Source of the DNA: Acidobacteriota bacterium
GTDB taxonomy: Bacteria; Acidobacteriota; Thermoanaerobaculia; Multivoradales; Multivoraceae
NCBI GenBank assembly: GCA_028877275.1
Contig: JAPPFP010000023.1
Location: 40,181 to 104,180, forward strand
Reading direction: 5' to 3'
DNA: 64,000 nucleotides
Shown here piece by piece: positions 52,601 to 60,923 of this stretch. The translations under genes and the position numbers were made by a program. The notes beneath the pieces are model-generated. The model ran no database searches and was not told the origin of the DNA. It saw only the letters and a program-made list of their open reading frames with translations. How positions within the stretch are numbered: position 1 is the first letter of the stretch; every line of letters begins with the position of its first letter.

Positions 52601-53232
52601 ATGGAAACCTCGGTCAGCGCCGTTGTCGGCACGCGGACCCGGCTTCCACCGAACTTGGCGAACGTGGTGTCGACACCGTCGATGAAGACGCCCTGGTCGG
52701 CGAAGTGAGCGCCGTTGACCGACGGGCGGGTCTGCTGGATGTCGTCGTTCTCCGCGTCGGCGGTAACGCCGGGCAGCGCGTTGATGATGCCGTAGTAGGT
52801 GCGGGTAACGCCGCCGATCTGCTCACCGATCTCGCCGGCGACGGTGGTGCCCGCGGTGACGTTGAACTTGTCGACCATCGGCGTCTCGCCGGTGACGGTG
52901 ACTTCGCCCTCGATCGCCGCCTGGAGGGTGAGATCGAGAGACGTGCGGTCGCCGGCGACGGCGCGGACCTGGGCCGCGGCTTCGCCGAGACCTTCCAGGG
53001 ATGCGGTCAGCGAGTAGTCGCCGGGCGTCACGCCGACGAACCGGTAGCTGCCGTTCTCGTCGGTGATGCCGAACTTGTCCCCGCGCTCGCCGCTCAGCGT
53101 GACGCTCACGCCGGGCAGCGGGGAACCGCCGGGGTCAACTATCTGACCGCTGATCGTTGCCGTTTCCGGCGCGTCGGCAAGGGCGCCGACGGGCAGAAGC
53201 AGCAGCAATGCGGCCACCAAGAATCGCTTCAT
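49630..53232 (-). CDS. TonB-dependent receptor 3 with carboxypeptidase-regulatory-like domain
   Basis: 1200 aa from ATG at 53232, nine bases after AGGAGG; the other ATG at 53241 abuts the ribosome site and is rejected. Same domain order as receptors 1 and 2: signal peptide MKRFLVAALLLLLPVGALADA, carboxypeptidase-regulatory-like domain, plug (YYGIINALPGV, IDGVDTTFAKFGG), barrel ending RQVRASLRFRF. It is the most diverged copy: the plug reads EQIGGVTRTY rather than EQTAGTTRTY, and an extra cysteine-containing loop (RPCRDGETSGVDCEIWD) occurs near residue 840. First of the receptor array, 191 bases downstream of the 758-aa propeller gene. Confidence 0.93.
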   Translation of the reverse strand: MKRFLVAALLLLLPVGALADAPETATISGQIVDPGGSPLPGVSVTLSGERGDKFGITDENGSYRFVGVTPGDYSLTASLEGLGEAAAQVRAVAGDRTSLDLTLQAAIEGEVTVTGETPMVDKFNVTAGTTVAGEIGEQIGGVTRTYYGIINALPGVTADAENDDIQQTRPSVNGAHFADQGVFIDGVDTTFAKFGGSRVRVPTTALTEVSMEAGGSSAEYGRYVGSATNVIVKSGTNRFHADALWNHQRIDWGADYKDQPSLTERTNKPYPADWFRRCHGDERDQGRGLIPGGTDGSRELEPCRAGGSEWAGASDGFEVSFGGPISRDKFWFYTGYSEFDDAYSERLVGGDPYDISLFDDTRIVKLNLQASNAHSMNASWIETPTFRNYFNPQSFDYWTPTPHENDSDLATVNWNWAISSNWFLEAKLATQETQENKYLGCHNTLSEDNPDVLTAGGMPILEWLGLNHLPEVPAEMVTTCLQAKALDRGPEAGHSELDTSGGDASFPLRFPFNPDQGFFWPGNNYNVYVDGENLGAWHNGWILSDGFGFNGFPREQANVGLTQFVGANHELKYGIDYQDTKWEGENARTSFMNGWGYDSYNPFGYGGAGGLGDDSCSLTRNAGTSPDNPHWSGLTSRGRGCTYVDYNSPKLSCLGPIGQELTPIEITNVDGQIHRTDFDEGNCLGRGTGDAEMKDTAFYLRDRFTVGDHWTFNVGVRAEIQEGWNDVRRKVVDATYADPRFNATYDVKGDGRLLFTANWGQYHAMLNQAWIAGGGDVSGGMHDLWNGYEGYEVWLFCDPIEAIVFCPSPDRLDTRRAGTVGARIPGYNFAWSTLVPGLMWDAVRPCRDGETSGVDCEIWDHSVDPYYREDLILGLEWQFAPNWALDVKYIDWSMQDMMFSNTQLDHKGRNTFITGNYHDLAQIVTNAADAREARGIERGLNDEALALADPAKNGYRGLQIQLNRRFANGWALYNNVAWSETDTTGAGAWWNNTNSTYLESLSAVLTQEIIDLCDAGQMVPDRRTGRTELFPMDCNQALSEWIGYPVSMINRRGLNQAYDRTWIYNSFGFKTWRMGSHDLTLSGHLSFQTGTPWVRSEGVSIVNVDPNDPKPGTPNDGVGFNLHAPGTQGRFTSDEYTLNLSGAWGFPMGYREVRGEIRVEALNVTNQQRRRSWGGDGQVYPVRRFFQRPRQVRASLRFRF

Positions 53233-53285
53233 CGAGATCATCCTCCTTGGTTGGTTCGATGAGGTGCGGATAAAGAAAGCGGGGC

Positions 53286-53314
53286 ATCCTCACTGAGTCC
53301 ATCCCCAATGTCAA
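53286..53314 (-). promoter_or_regulatory. Possible promoter of TonB receptor 3
   Basis: Minus strand TTGACA (53314-53309) is a perfect -35. The best-placed -10 after 17 bases is GAGGAT (53291-53286), which is weak, suggesting dependence on an activator. Confidence 0.45.
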
Positions 53315-53370
53315 ATCGGGTCCGCACAGAGGTCGAATAGGACGTTTCGATTCAAGATGTTGGTTTGGCG

Positions 53371-53384
53371 TCCAGCATCTTGGA
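53371..53384. promoter_or_regulatory. Shared upstream motif TCCAG-N4-TTGGA, copy 3
   Basis: TCCAGCATCTTGGA. Here it is also the right half of a larger inverted repeat (AAGATGTTGG ... CCAGCATCTT, 53354-53380). The flanks differ from copies 1 and 2, so the core motif is preserved independently of the surrounding sequence. Confidence 0.4.
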
Positions 53385-53423
53385 GTGCTGGCGCGCCACT
53401 GCTTTCGGAGGCGGGACCGGGGC

Positions 53424-55700
53424 TCACTGCCGACCTGCGACGGCCTCCAGCTCGTCTCGCCCCTCGACGATGCGGTAGAGGCGGTCCGGCTCGACGCCGG
53501 CGAAGACCTGCGAGACGTCCGTGGCCGGCCAGTACACCGTGACTCGCTCGAGCGCGGCCGGTCTTCCCAGGCCGATCGTCTGGCGCAGCGGATTGCCGCC
53601 GAAGCTGCCGCCCCCGTTCACCCGACGGTGCACCGAGCGCCGTCCGCCGTCCGGCTCCACGATGTCGACGCGGATGCGGGCGCCGATGGCCGAGCGGTTG
53701 CTCTCCGTTCCCGCCAGCCTGAGCGCCAGCCAGCGATTGCCGAAGCCCGGATTGCGGAACAGCGCGTCGCCGAAGCGGTCCCCGGGATACGCGCCGCCCA
53801 TCTGCTCGAACACGTCCAGGTCGCCGTCGCCGTCGAGGTCGGCGAAGGCGACGGCGTGGCCCTTCTGAAGGTGGCCGAACCCGGCGGCGAGGCTGACGTC
53901 GACGAACCGGCGGCCCGCCAGGTTCCGGTAGAGGACGTTCGGCATGATCGCCTCGTAGTCCGGGTAACCGGTGCCGAGGTAGAAGTCGAGGTAGCCGTCG
54001 TAGTCGAGGTCGCCGAAGTTCGAGCCCATCGGAAGCTGCAGGCGGGTGAGCCCGCTCCTCGCGGCCACGTCCTCAAAGCCGCCCTCGCCGTCGCCCCGGT
54101 AGAGCCTCGCCGACTCCCAGGGACCGGGAAAGCCCTGGTAGCTGGCGGCGACGAAGCCGAGACCTCCGCGGTCTCCGGTGTAGCTGGAAACGAAGAGGTC
54201 CAGGTTGCCGTCGTTGTCGATGTCCCAGAACCAGGCCGGAAAGCTTTGCCGGGGCCCGGTGACGCCGAGCCGGGACGCGACATCCTCGAAGCTGCCGTCG
54301 CCGCGGTTGCGGTAGAGGCGGTTCGGGCCGCCCAGGACCGAGACGTAGAGGTCGGGGAAGCGATCGTCGTCATAGTCCCCCCACACCGCCGCCTTGACGA
54401 AGGCGCGGAGGGCCATGCCGGCTTCGGCGGCGACGTCCCGGAAACGGACGACGCCGTCTTCGCCCGGCCCCTCGTTGCGGAAGAGCTGCGACGGCGCGTC
54501 GACCGCCGGGCTGTGCTCGTTGCCGACGAAGAGGTCGAGGTCGCCGTCGTTGTCGAAGTCGGCCCAGGCGGCGGTCTGGGTGGGATAGCGGGTCTCCCCG
54601 AGGCCGGAGAGAAAGGTGACGTCCCGGAAGAGGGGCGGCCTGGACTCGCCGTCGTCGGCCGACCCGTTCAGCAGCAGCGAGTTCGGATGGCGGCCGTGGG
54701 GCCCGAACCAGGCGCCGCGGAGCACGAAGAGGTCGAGGTCGCCGTCGTTGTCGACGTCGCCGTGGACGGCGTTCAGTCCGCCGTAGAGGCGGTCCAGCCC
54801 CGCCGCGGCTGAGATGTCGGTGAACTCGCCCTTCCCGTCGTTCAGGAAGAGCCGGGGCGAGCCAGCCGGATCGAAGGTCGTGGTGAAGATGTCGAGGTCG
54901 ATGTCGCCGTCGAAGTCGTCGACGACGGCGCCGCCGGAGAGGTTGACGCTGTCGACTCCGAGTTCCGGCGCGACGTTGACAAAGCGGCGGAAGTCGGCCT
55001 CCGAACCGAAGGCAGCGAGCGGTAGCCGGTGCTCCGGCTCGACCGCCGCCGGATGGTCGCCCAGGGTCATGTGCGCCAGGTTCAGCAGCCACCTGGCCTT
55101 GACCTGCTGGACGGAGTTCGGCGGCACGGCCGCCAGGTACTCGCGCAGGAAGCGGGCCGCCTGCTCGGAGCCCCCGCGCTCGCGGTGAATCGCCTCGCCG
55201 CTGATGGGGAGGATGCACGCCTCCGCGTTGTGCATCCCCGCGCAGTTGCGGCTCTCGCCGTAGCGAAACCACGCGACGGCGATCCGGAACAGGGTCTCGG
55301 TCGCCTCGCTTCCGAGTTCGGCCGCCAACCCGCGCAGACCGGTCAGGAGGTCGTGGGCCTCGCCGAAACGCTGCAGGGCGGCGGTTTCGTCGCCGAGCCG
55401 AAGTTCCTGCTCCGCCAGTTCGACGAGCAGCCGGAACCGCGTGGCGGCGGGGGCGTCGGCGGCCCCGGCGAGCGCCTCACGCGCGGCCCGGGCCGGCGCC
55501 TCGCCGAGCCAGGGGTTGCGGTCCAGGTCCTCCGCGCGGATCGCTTCCAGCGCCTCGAGCATCCGCTCGTGACTCGCCTCGACGGCGGCGGTCCGGTCGG
55601 CGGATGGCTGGGCGCCGGCGACCATCGGAGCCAGAAGCGCCACGGTCGGCAGCCAGGAACAGCGGCCACCTGGCCTGTTGCTGGTTCCGGGTCGGGACAT
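53424..55700 (-). CDS. Fusion of helical TPR-like N-terminus with seven-bladed ASPIC/UnbV propeller
   Basis: 758 aa with a signal peptide (LLAPMVAGAQ). Residues ~35-235 are helical and TPR-like (HERMLEALEAIRAEDL..., EQAARFLREYLAAVPP) with a cysteine pair in NCAGMHNAEACILP. Residues ~240-640 carry seven D-x-D-x-D loops (DFDGDIDLDIF, DVDNDGDLDLF, DFDNDGDLDLF, DYDDDRFPDLY, DIDNDGNLDLF, DLDYDGYLDFY, DLDGDGDLDVF), then an ASPIC/UnbV domain (NRSAIGARIRVDIVEPDG). It is more diverged than the other three propeller proteins. It combines in one chain the two modules that its neighbours encode separately, and sits between them and the TonB receptors. Confidence 0.9.
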   Translation of the reverse strand: MSRPGTSNRPGGRCSWLPTVALLAPMVAGAQPSADRTAAVEASHERMLEALEAIRAEDLDRNPWLGEAPARAAREALAGAADAPAATRFRLLVELAEQELRLGDETAALQRFGEAHDLLTGLRGLAAELGSEATETLFRIAVAWFRYGESRNCAGMHNAEACILPISGEAIHRERGGSEQAARFLREYLAAVPPNSVQQVKARWLLNLAHMTLGDHPAAVEPEHRLPLAAFGSEADFRRFVNVAPELGVDSVNLSGGAVVDDFDGDIDLDIFTTTFDPAGSPRLFLNDGKGEFTDISAAAGLDRLYGGLNAVHGDVDNDGDLDLFVLRGAWFGPHGRHPNSLLLNGSADDGESRPPLFRDVTFLSGLGETRYPTQTAAWADFDNDGDLDLFVGNEHSPAVDAPSQLFRNEGPGEDGVVRFRDVAAEAGMALRAFVKAAVWGDYDDDRFPDLYVSVLGGPNRLYRNRGDGSFEDVASRLGVTGPRQSFPAWFWDIDNDGNLDLFVSSYTGDRGGLGFVAASYQGFPGPWESARLYRGDGEGGFEDVAARSGLTRLQLPMGSNFGDLDYDGYLDFYLGTGYPDYEAIMPNVLYRNLAGRRFVDVSLAAGFGHLQKGHAVAFADLDGDGDLDVFEQMGGAYPGDRFGDALFRNPGFGNRWLALRLAGTESNRSAIGARIRVDIVEPDGGRRSVHRRVNGGGSFGGNPLRQTIGLGRPAALERVTVYWPATDVSQVFAGVEPDRLYRIVEGRDELEAVAGRQ

Positions 55701-55730
55701 GATCGGGCACGACTCTATTGGCGTGTACCC

Positions 55731-57503
55731 CTACTGGCTTGCGCCGGTCCGGACGCAGGAGGCGCGCAGGTCGTCGAGGGCCCGGTCGAAGTTGCCGTCC
55801 GAAGGGGTCAGACGGCGTCCCGCCTCGATCGTCTCGATCGCCTCGTCGCAATCACCCCGACGGGCCTGTACCTCCGCCAGGGCAAGCCGGGCCGGGCCGA
55901 AGTCGGGCCTCGCCTCGAGCGCCGCGGCGTGGGCCGTGTCGGCATCGCCCAGCCGGCCCAGCTCGGCATAGACCAGGCCGGCCAGGAATGCCGCTTCGAA
56001 CAGTTCCGGCGCCAGCCGCCTCGCCCGGTTGAGTTCGGTCAGCGCGCGGGCTGGCTGGTTTCCCAGGGCGAGGAGGCGCCCAAGCTCCAGGCGCAGCGCG
56101 CCCTCTTCCCGCGGGTCGCCGGGAGCGGTCGCCAACGCGTCTGCCAGCACCCGGCGGGCTTCGTCGAAGCGTTGCTGCTGACGCAGGATGCGGCTCAGGG
56201 CGCGGGCCGCTCCGCCGTCGCCGGGCGCTACCGCCAGACGCTGCCGCAGCAGGCGGGCGCCCTCGTCCGGTCTGCCCATCGCGGCGAGGACGACGGCCTG
56301 GTGGTCATGAACCTCGGTAGAGAAGGGATCGATGTCGAGGGCGGCCTCGAACTGCGGGAGCGCCTCCCTTGGCCTGCCGCCTCGCGCCAGGGCGAGGCCG
56401 AGCTCGACCCGGGCCTGCTTGTGGCGGGGAGCGAGTTCGACCGCGCGTTCCAGGTGCGCGAGAGACAGGTCGAAACGGCCGCGGGCGGCGAACAGACGGC
56501 CCAGTTCCAGTCGGGTCCAGGCGTCGGCGGGGTCGAGCCGCGCCAGGGCCTGGAGCGCGACGATCGCCTGGTCCGGCCGGCCGGCGTCGATGAGCGCCAA
56601 CGCGAGGTTGCGATGCGCGGCCAGGTTGGCCGGATCCTCCTCGATCGCGCGCTCGAGCAGTTGGACGGCGTCGTCCAGTGCGCCGGCCTGCACGGCCAGC
56701 AGGCCGCGCTGGAGCGTCGCGCGGCTGCCCGACGGAAGCAGGGCGAGGCTCTGAACGAGTGGGTCGTCGATGGGTGCCGGGGTTTCGTTCGCCCGTTCGA
56801 GATGGAAGCCGGCCCGATCCCGGTCGCCCAGATCCCGGCGGGCCAGCGCCAGCGCGTGGTGCACCCGGCCGGCGGTCGGCGCGAGTTCGAGCGCCCGTTC
56901 GAGCGCCGCGGCGGCAGCCGCCGCGTCCCCGCCATCGAGTGCGATGCGGCCGAGACCGTAGTGGGCGGCCGGCTGGTCCGGGTCGAGAACGAGAATCTCC
57001 CTCCAGAGCGCCTCGGCTGCCGCCGACCGACCGAGCCGGTGTTCGACTTCCGCGAGGCGGAGTAGCACCGTCACCCGGTTCGGCATGGATTCGAGCGCGG
57101 CCCGGTACCTCCGCGCGGCTGGTTCCAGGTCGCCGCGGGCGTCCAGCGCGAACGCCTCGAGATACGGCCATCGCCATGCGCCCGGGTCGATTCGCTGCGC
57201 TTCGCGATAACAGGCGAGTGCGTTCTCGAGCAGGTAGAGGGCTTCGGGCTGGAGGAGTTGCAATCCGTGGTAGAGGCGGCCGAGCTCGCCGACCGCGGCC
57301 GCGACCTCGGGCGCGGCGGCGCGTTCCGCGTGGAGAGCCCTGATCCGCTCCTCGTGCCCGGCGATCTGCGCCCGGAGCACTTCGTCGGCCGATGCGAGGT
57401 CCGCGACCGGAAGCTGCGGCGCTGCGCGGTCGTCTCCGGTACAAGCGACAGCGGCCACGATGAACAGGACCGCCGTCGGCGTCCACGGACTCCGGTCCCT
57501 CAC
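55731..57503 (-). CDS. Secreted TPR-repeat protein
   Basis: 590 aa from GTG at 57503, overlapping the propeller-gene stop (GTGA). N-terminal export signal with possible lipobox VAAVACTG. A continuous TPR solenoid follows. VGELGRLYHGLQLL and the segment CYREAQRIDPGAWRWPYLEAF show close paralogy with the TPR protein at 38174-39907 (same repeat count and order). It ends 30 bases before the fusion gene. Likely a scaffold that interacts with the co-translated propeller protein in the periplasm or on the surface. Confidence 0.9.
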   Translation of the reverse strand: MRDRSPWTPTAVLFIVAAVACTGDDRAAPQLPVADLASADEVLRAQIAGHEERIRALHAERAAAPEVAAAVGELGRLYHGLQLLQPEALYLLENALACYREAQRIDPGAWRWPYLEAFALDARGDLEPAARRYRAALESMPNRVTVLLRLAEVEHRLGRSAAAEALWREILVLDPDQPAAHYGLGRIALDGGDAAAAAAALERALELAPTAGRVHHALALARRDLGDRDRAGFHLERANETPAPIDDPLVQSLALLPSGSRATLQRGLLAVQAGALDDAVQLLERAIEEDPANLAAHRNLALALIDAGRPDQAIVALQALARLDPADAWTRLELGRLFAARGRFDLSLAHLERAVELAPRHKQARVELGLALARGGRPREALPQFEAALDIDPFSTEVHDHQAVVLAAMGRPDEGARLLRQRLAVAPGDGGAARALSRILRQQQRFDEARRVLADALATAPGDPREEGALRLELGRLLALGNQPARALTELNRARRLAPELFEAAFLAGLVYAELGRLGDADTAHAAALEARPDFGPARLALAEVQARRGDCDEAIETIEAGRRLTPSDGNFDRALDDLRASCVRTGASQ

Positions 57504-59221
57504 GGCGCCGCCCCTTCGCCTCGGCGCAGCGTGTGGTAGCGCCGGAGCTCGAGAGCGCCGAACGTCTCCTCGACGTCGTCCGGCCAGCGGACCAGGGTCT
57601 CGCTGACGGCGTCGGCCTCGGCGAGCCCGTAGAGGATCCGGGGGTCGCTCGACGAGGCGTAGCTCATGCCGGTGCGGACGCGCCGTGTGATCGTCCGGCC
57701 GTCGCTGAGCCGGAGCTGGACGACGGCGCCGAGCGCGTCGCGTTCCGGAGAATCAAGTACGACCCGCAGCCCGATCCAGGACCGGTCCTGTCCGATCGTG
57801 TTCAGGAAGAGCTGGGCGGGGCCGCCGTTGTTGCTGACCAGGACGTCGGTGTCGCCGTCGTTGTCGACGTCGCCGAAGGCGGCGCCGCGGGAGACGAGGT
57901 CGTCGTTGAAGGCGGGGCCGGCTCGATCCGAGATCTCTCCGAAGGCGCCGTCGCCCAGGTTCCGGAAGACCTGGTTGGGCTGGCCGAAGTCCGTCAGGCC
58001 TCCAGGCTTCGCCATCCGCCGCACCGCGCCGTTGACGACGACGAGGTCGAGCCGGGAGTCGTTGTCGATGTCGACCCAGGCGGCGCCGAAACCGGTCCAC
58101 GGCACGCTCGGCGGGCCCAGGCCGGCGGCGCGCGTGGCGTCGCGGAACAGACCCCGGCCCTCGTTGCGGTAGAGCGTGTTCGTCTCTCCGGTCAGGTGGG
58201 CGAGGAAGAGGTCCTCGTCTCCGTCGCCGTCGAAGTCGGCCGCGTCGACCCCCATGCCGGCTTCGGCGACGCCGCCGGCGTTGACCGCGACCCCGGCGAT
58301 GGGCGCTCCCTCCTCGAAGCGGCCGCTGTGGTTGAGCCAGAGGTGGTTCGGCGTCCAGTCGTTGGCGACGTAGAGGTCCAGCCGGTGATCACCGTCCGCA
58401 TCGAGGGCCACGGCGCCGAGGGTGTAGGCGTCGGCGCCGGCGAGTCCGGTCCGCCCGGTCGCCTCCTCGTAGGTGCCCTTGCCGAGGTTGCGGAAGAAGC
58501 GGTCGGGCTGCGGGCTGAAGCTGCGCGGGCTGCAGTAGTCCGGGCCCCCGACCGCCGCGGCGCAGACCGTGTGGGTGCCGCGGTTGAAGTCGAGGTAGTT
58601 GCCGACGAACAGGTCGAGGTCGCCGTCACCGTCGGGGTCGAAGAAGAGGGCGGGCACGCTCCAACCGGGGTCGTCGACTTCGGCCTGTGCCGTTACGTCT
58701 TCGAAGCGGCCGTCGCCCCGGTTGCGCCAAAGCCGGTTCGAACCGAGATTGGTCACGTAGAGATCGATCCAGCCGTCGCCGTCCGCGTCGCCGGCGGCGA
58801 CTCCCATGCCGATGCCGTCGGAGCGGAGTTCGGACGTTTCCGTGACGTCGACGAAGCCGAGTTCGCCTGTCTCGACGAGTTCGTTGCGGAACAGGCGGTC
58901 GCGGTAGGTCGCGCTATCCCCCGCGCCGTCTCCGAAGACGGGTCCGCCCTGAACCAGGAAGACATCGACGTCGCCGTCGGCGTCGTAGTCGAACAGCGCG
59001 GCGCCGGCGCCCATGATCTCGGGCAGGTAGTGGGCACCGCCGGCGCCGTTGCGGTGGACGAAGTCGAGGCCGGAGGCGGCGGCGCGTTCCTCGAAGATGG
59101 CCGGTTCGGCGGTGGCGGGCGATGTTTGCGGGCCGGCGGTGACGACCGCCGGGTCGTCCGCGCCGCCGCAGTTCCAGGCCAGGGTTGCCACGAAGGTGGC
59201 GGCGACAAGGCGGAGGTACAC
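57500..59221 (-). CDS. Seven-bladed FG-GAP/VCBS propeller with ASPIC/UnbV domain (CRTAC1-type)
   Basis: 573 aa from GTG at 59221, one base after the upstream TPR stop (TAGCGTG); the longer frame upstream lies inside the TPR gene. Hydrophobic export signal (VYLRLVAATFVATLAW). Seven D-x-D-x-D blade loops: DYDADGDVDVF, DADGDGWIDLY, DPDGDGDLDLF, DADGDHRLDLY, DFDGDGDEDLF, DIDNDSRLDLV, DVDNDGDTDVL. The blade-4 cysteine pair (HTVC, DYCSP) and the C-terminal ASPIC/UnbV domain match the 39904-41682 protein closely, including RTITRRVRTGMSYASSSDPR. These two form the closest pair among the propellers. Confidence 0.92.
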   Translation of the reverse strand: MYLRLVAATFVATLAWNCGGADDPAVVTAGPQTSPATAEPAIFEERAAASGLDFVHRNGAGGAHYLPEIMGAGAALFDYDADGDVDVFLVQGGPVFGDGAGDSATYRDRLFRNELVETGELGFVDVTETSELRSDGIGMGVAAGDADGDGWIDLYVTNLGSNRLWRNRGDGRFEDVTAQAEVDDPGWSVPALFFDPDGDGDLDLFVGNYLDFNRGTHTVCAAAVGGPDYCSPRSFSPQPDRFFRNLGKGTYEEATGRTGLAGADAYTLGAVALDADGDHRLDLYVANDWTPNHLWLNHSGRFEEGAPIAGVAVNAGGVAEAGMGVDAADFDGDGDEDLFLAHLTGETNTLYRNEGRGLFRDATRAAGLGPPSVPWTGFGAAWVDIDNDSRLDLVVVNGAVRRMAKPGGLTDFGQPNQVFRNLGDGAFGEISDRAGPAFNDDLVSRGAAFGDVDNDGDTDVLVSNNGGPAQLFLNTIGQDRSWIGLRVVLDSPERDALGAVVQLRLSDGRTITRRVRTGMSYASSSDPRILYGLAEADAVSETLVRWPDDVEETFGALELRRYHTLRRGEGAAP

Positions 59222-59222
59222 G

Positions 59223-60923
59223 CTAGGGGCCGCCGCCGGGTGCGCGGAGCGGTTGGCCTGCCTGGTAGAGGCGGAGACGATCGAGGCGCTGCGGCGAGTT
59301 GCCGCCCGCGGTTTCCCGTTCGCGGTCCAGGGCCCGTTGCTGCCAGGACACGGCCTCTTCGAAGCGGCCGGCCTCGGCAAGCGCCATCGCCAGCGTTTCC
59401 AGGTGGTCCAGGGCCGGTTGCTCGTCGACGACGGAGCGGGCGAGCTCCACCGCCCGTACGCCGTCGCGTACGGCGGCGTCGGGGCTGGTCGCGAGGAGGC
59501 GGGCGAGCAGGTGTCTCACCGCGAGGTCGCCGGGGAAACGCTCGAGCGCGGTCTCCAGGGCCTCGCGAGCGGCGGCGAACTGCCCCGTCCCGAACCGCGT
59601 CAGGCCGAGGTTGAAGTGGACCCGCAGGTCGTCCGGGGTAAGTGCCGCCAGGGCCTCCAGGTGGTCGGCGGCTCGCGCGGTCTCGCCCGTCTCGAGCAGC
59701 ATGGCCGCCAGCGACCGGTGCGCTTCGATCGCGCCTGGGTCGAGGCGGACGATCTCCTCGAGCTCGGAGCGGGCGCCGGAGGCATTGCCTGCGTCCGCGC
59801 GGGCCCGGGCCCGCATCATTCGCCACTGGAGGTTCTCCGGGTCGATGTCGGCGGCCCTCTCCAGGTGCAGCGCGCCCTCGGCGGTGCGGCCGGTGCGGCC
59901 GAGCAGGAGGGCGAGGTTGAAGTGCGCCGCTCCGTGCCCAGGGTTCTCCGCGATCGCGCGGCGGAGATGCTCTTCGGCGGCGGCCTGGTCGCCGGTCTCG
60001 ATCAGGGAGCGGGCGAGATTGAAGTGGATCTCCGGGTCGCCGTCGTCCTCGGCCAGGAGTTCCCGGTACAGGGCGATCGCTTCGTCGTTCCTGCCGGAAC
60101 GGGCGGCGCGGACCGCGCGATCGAACCGGGCTTCGGTCTTCAGGCCGTAGATCTGGAGCCGGTCGCGGAGGGGATCGGCGATCGCGATCGGGACCTGACG
60201 GTTCTGGGCCAGTTCGGCACGGGCGCGGGCGGTGTCGCCGTTCGCTCGCAGGGCCATTCCCAGGTGGTGATGGACGACGCTTCCTTCCGGCTGCGATGCC
60301 AGCACCTCCTCGAAGGCGGCGATCGCCTGCCCGGTCTCGGCCCGGTCCATCGCCACCCGGCCCAGGCCGAACCGCGCCGCGGCGCTCTCGGGCCGAACCT
60401 CGAGCGCCCGGGCGTAGGCTGCCGCGGCCGCGTCGAGGTCGCCGGCGTCGAGGTGGAGGTCGCCTGCGCGGATCAGGGTGGCCGTGTCGTCGGGGCGCAG
60501 TTCGAGGGCGGCGCGCGCCGCGAGCCGGGCGCGCTCCAGGTTGCCGGTCGTGTCGTGGAGCAACAACTCGTAGTAGGTCCACTGGAAGTCGTTCGGCGCC
60601 AGCAGGCGGAGCTGCGCCAGGCACACGGCGGCGGCGCCGTGGAGTTCGTGGTGGAGATACTGCAGGCAGAGATCGCCGAAGATGTTCGCCGCGTGTTGTG
60701 CCTGCCCGTCCGTCGCGGCGTCGGCGAGGGCGCCGGCCGCGGCGGTGCGGTCGGCGGCGAGTTGCTCGCGTTGTTCGGGATTCAGGTGGTCGAGGGCCGG
60801 TTCCGGCACGGCGTCGAGCGAGAGCAGGGCTCGCACCCGGCGAGCGTCGTCGCTCAGCGGCGACTCCTGGGCGGCGGCCGTCGTGACGTTGGCGAAGATG
60901 AGGCAGAGGAGAAGGACGCTCAA
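59223..60923 (-). CDS. Secreted TPR-repeat protein
   Basis: 566 aa from TTG at 60923, overlapping the upstream stop (TTGA) with GGGAGG eight bases before; the longer ATG frame is antisense-like arginine-rich sequence. Signal peptide MSVLLLCLIFANVTTAAAQ, with no lipobox, so probably soluble periplasmic. About 13 TPR units follow, for example AIAAFEEVLASQPEGSVVHH and EEHLRRAIAENPGHGAAHF. It is more distant from the other two TPR proteins and lacks the LGRLYHGLQLL segment. A cysteine pair occurs in CLQYLHHELHGAAAVC. Co-translated with propeller proteins on both sides. Confidence 0.9.
   Translation of the reverse strand: MSVLLLCLIFANVTTAAAQESPLSDDARRVRALLSLDAVPEPALDHLNPEQREQLAADRTAAAGALADAATDGQAQHAANIFGDLCLQYLHHELHGAAAVCLAQLRLLAPNDFQWTYYELLLHDTTGNLERARLAARAALELRPDDTATLIRAGDLHLDAGDLDAAAAAYARALEVRPESAAARFGLGRVAMDRAETGQAIAAFEEVLASQPEGSVVHHHLGMALRANGDTARARAELAQNRQVPIAIADPLRDRLQIYGLKTEARFDRAVRAARSGRNDEAIALYRELLAEDDGDPEIHFNLARSLIETGDQAAAEEHLRRAIAENPGHGAAHFNLALLLGRTGRTAEGALHLERAADIDPENLQWRMMRARARADAGNASGARSELEEIVRLDPGAIEAHRSLAAMLLETGETARAADHLEALAALTPDDLRVHFNLGLTRFGTGQFAAAREALETALERFPGDLAVRHLLARLLATSPDAAVRDGVRAVELARSVVDEQPALDHLETLAMALAEAGRFEEAVSWQQRALDRERETAGGNSPQRLDRLRLYQAGQPLRAPGGGP

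Noticed and set aside
41787..53232. SusC/SusD-type polysaccharide utilisation locus
   Set aside because: No SusD homologue, glycoside hydrolase, sulfatase or hybrid regulator is present, so only a functional analogy is proposed.
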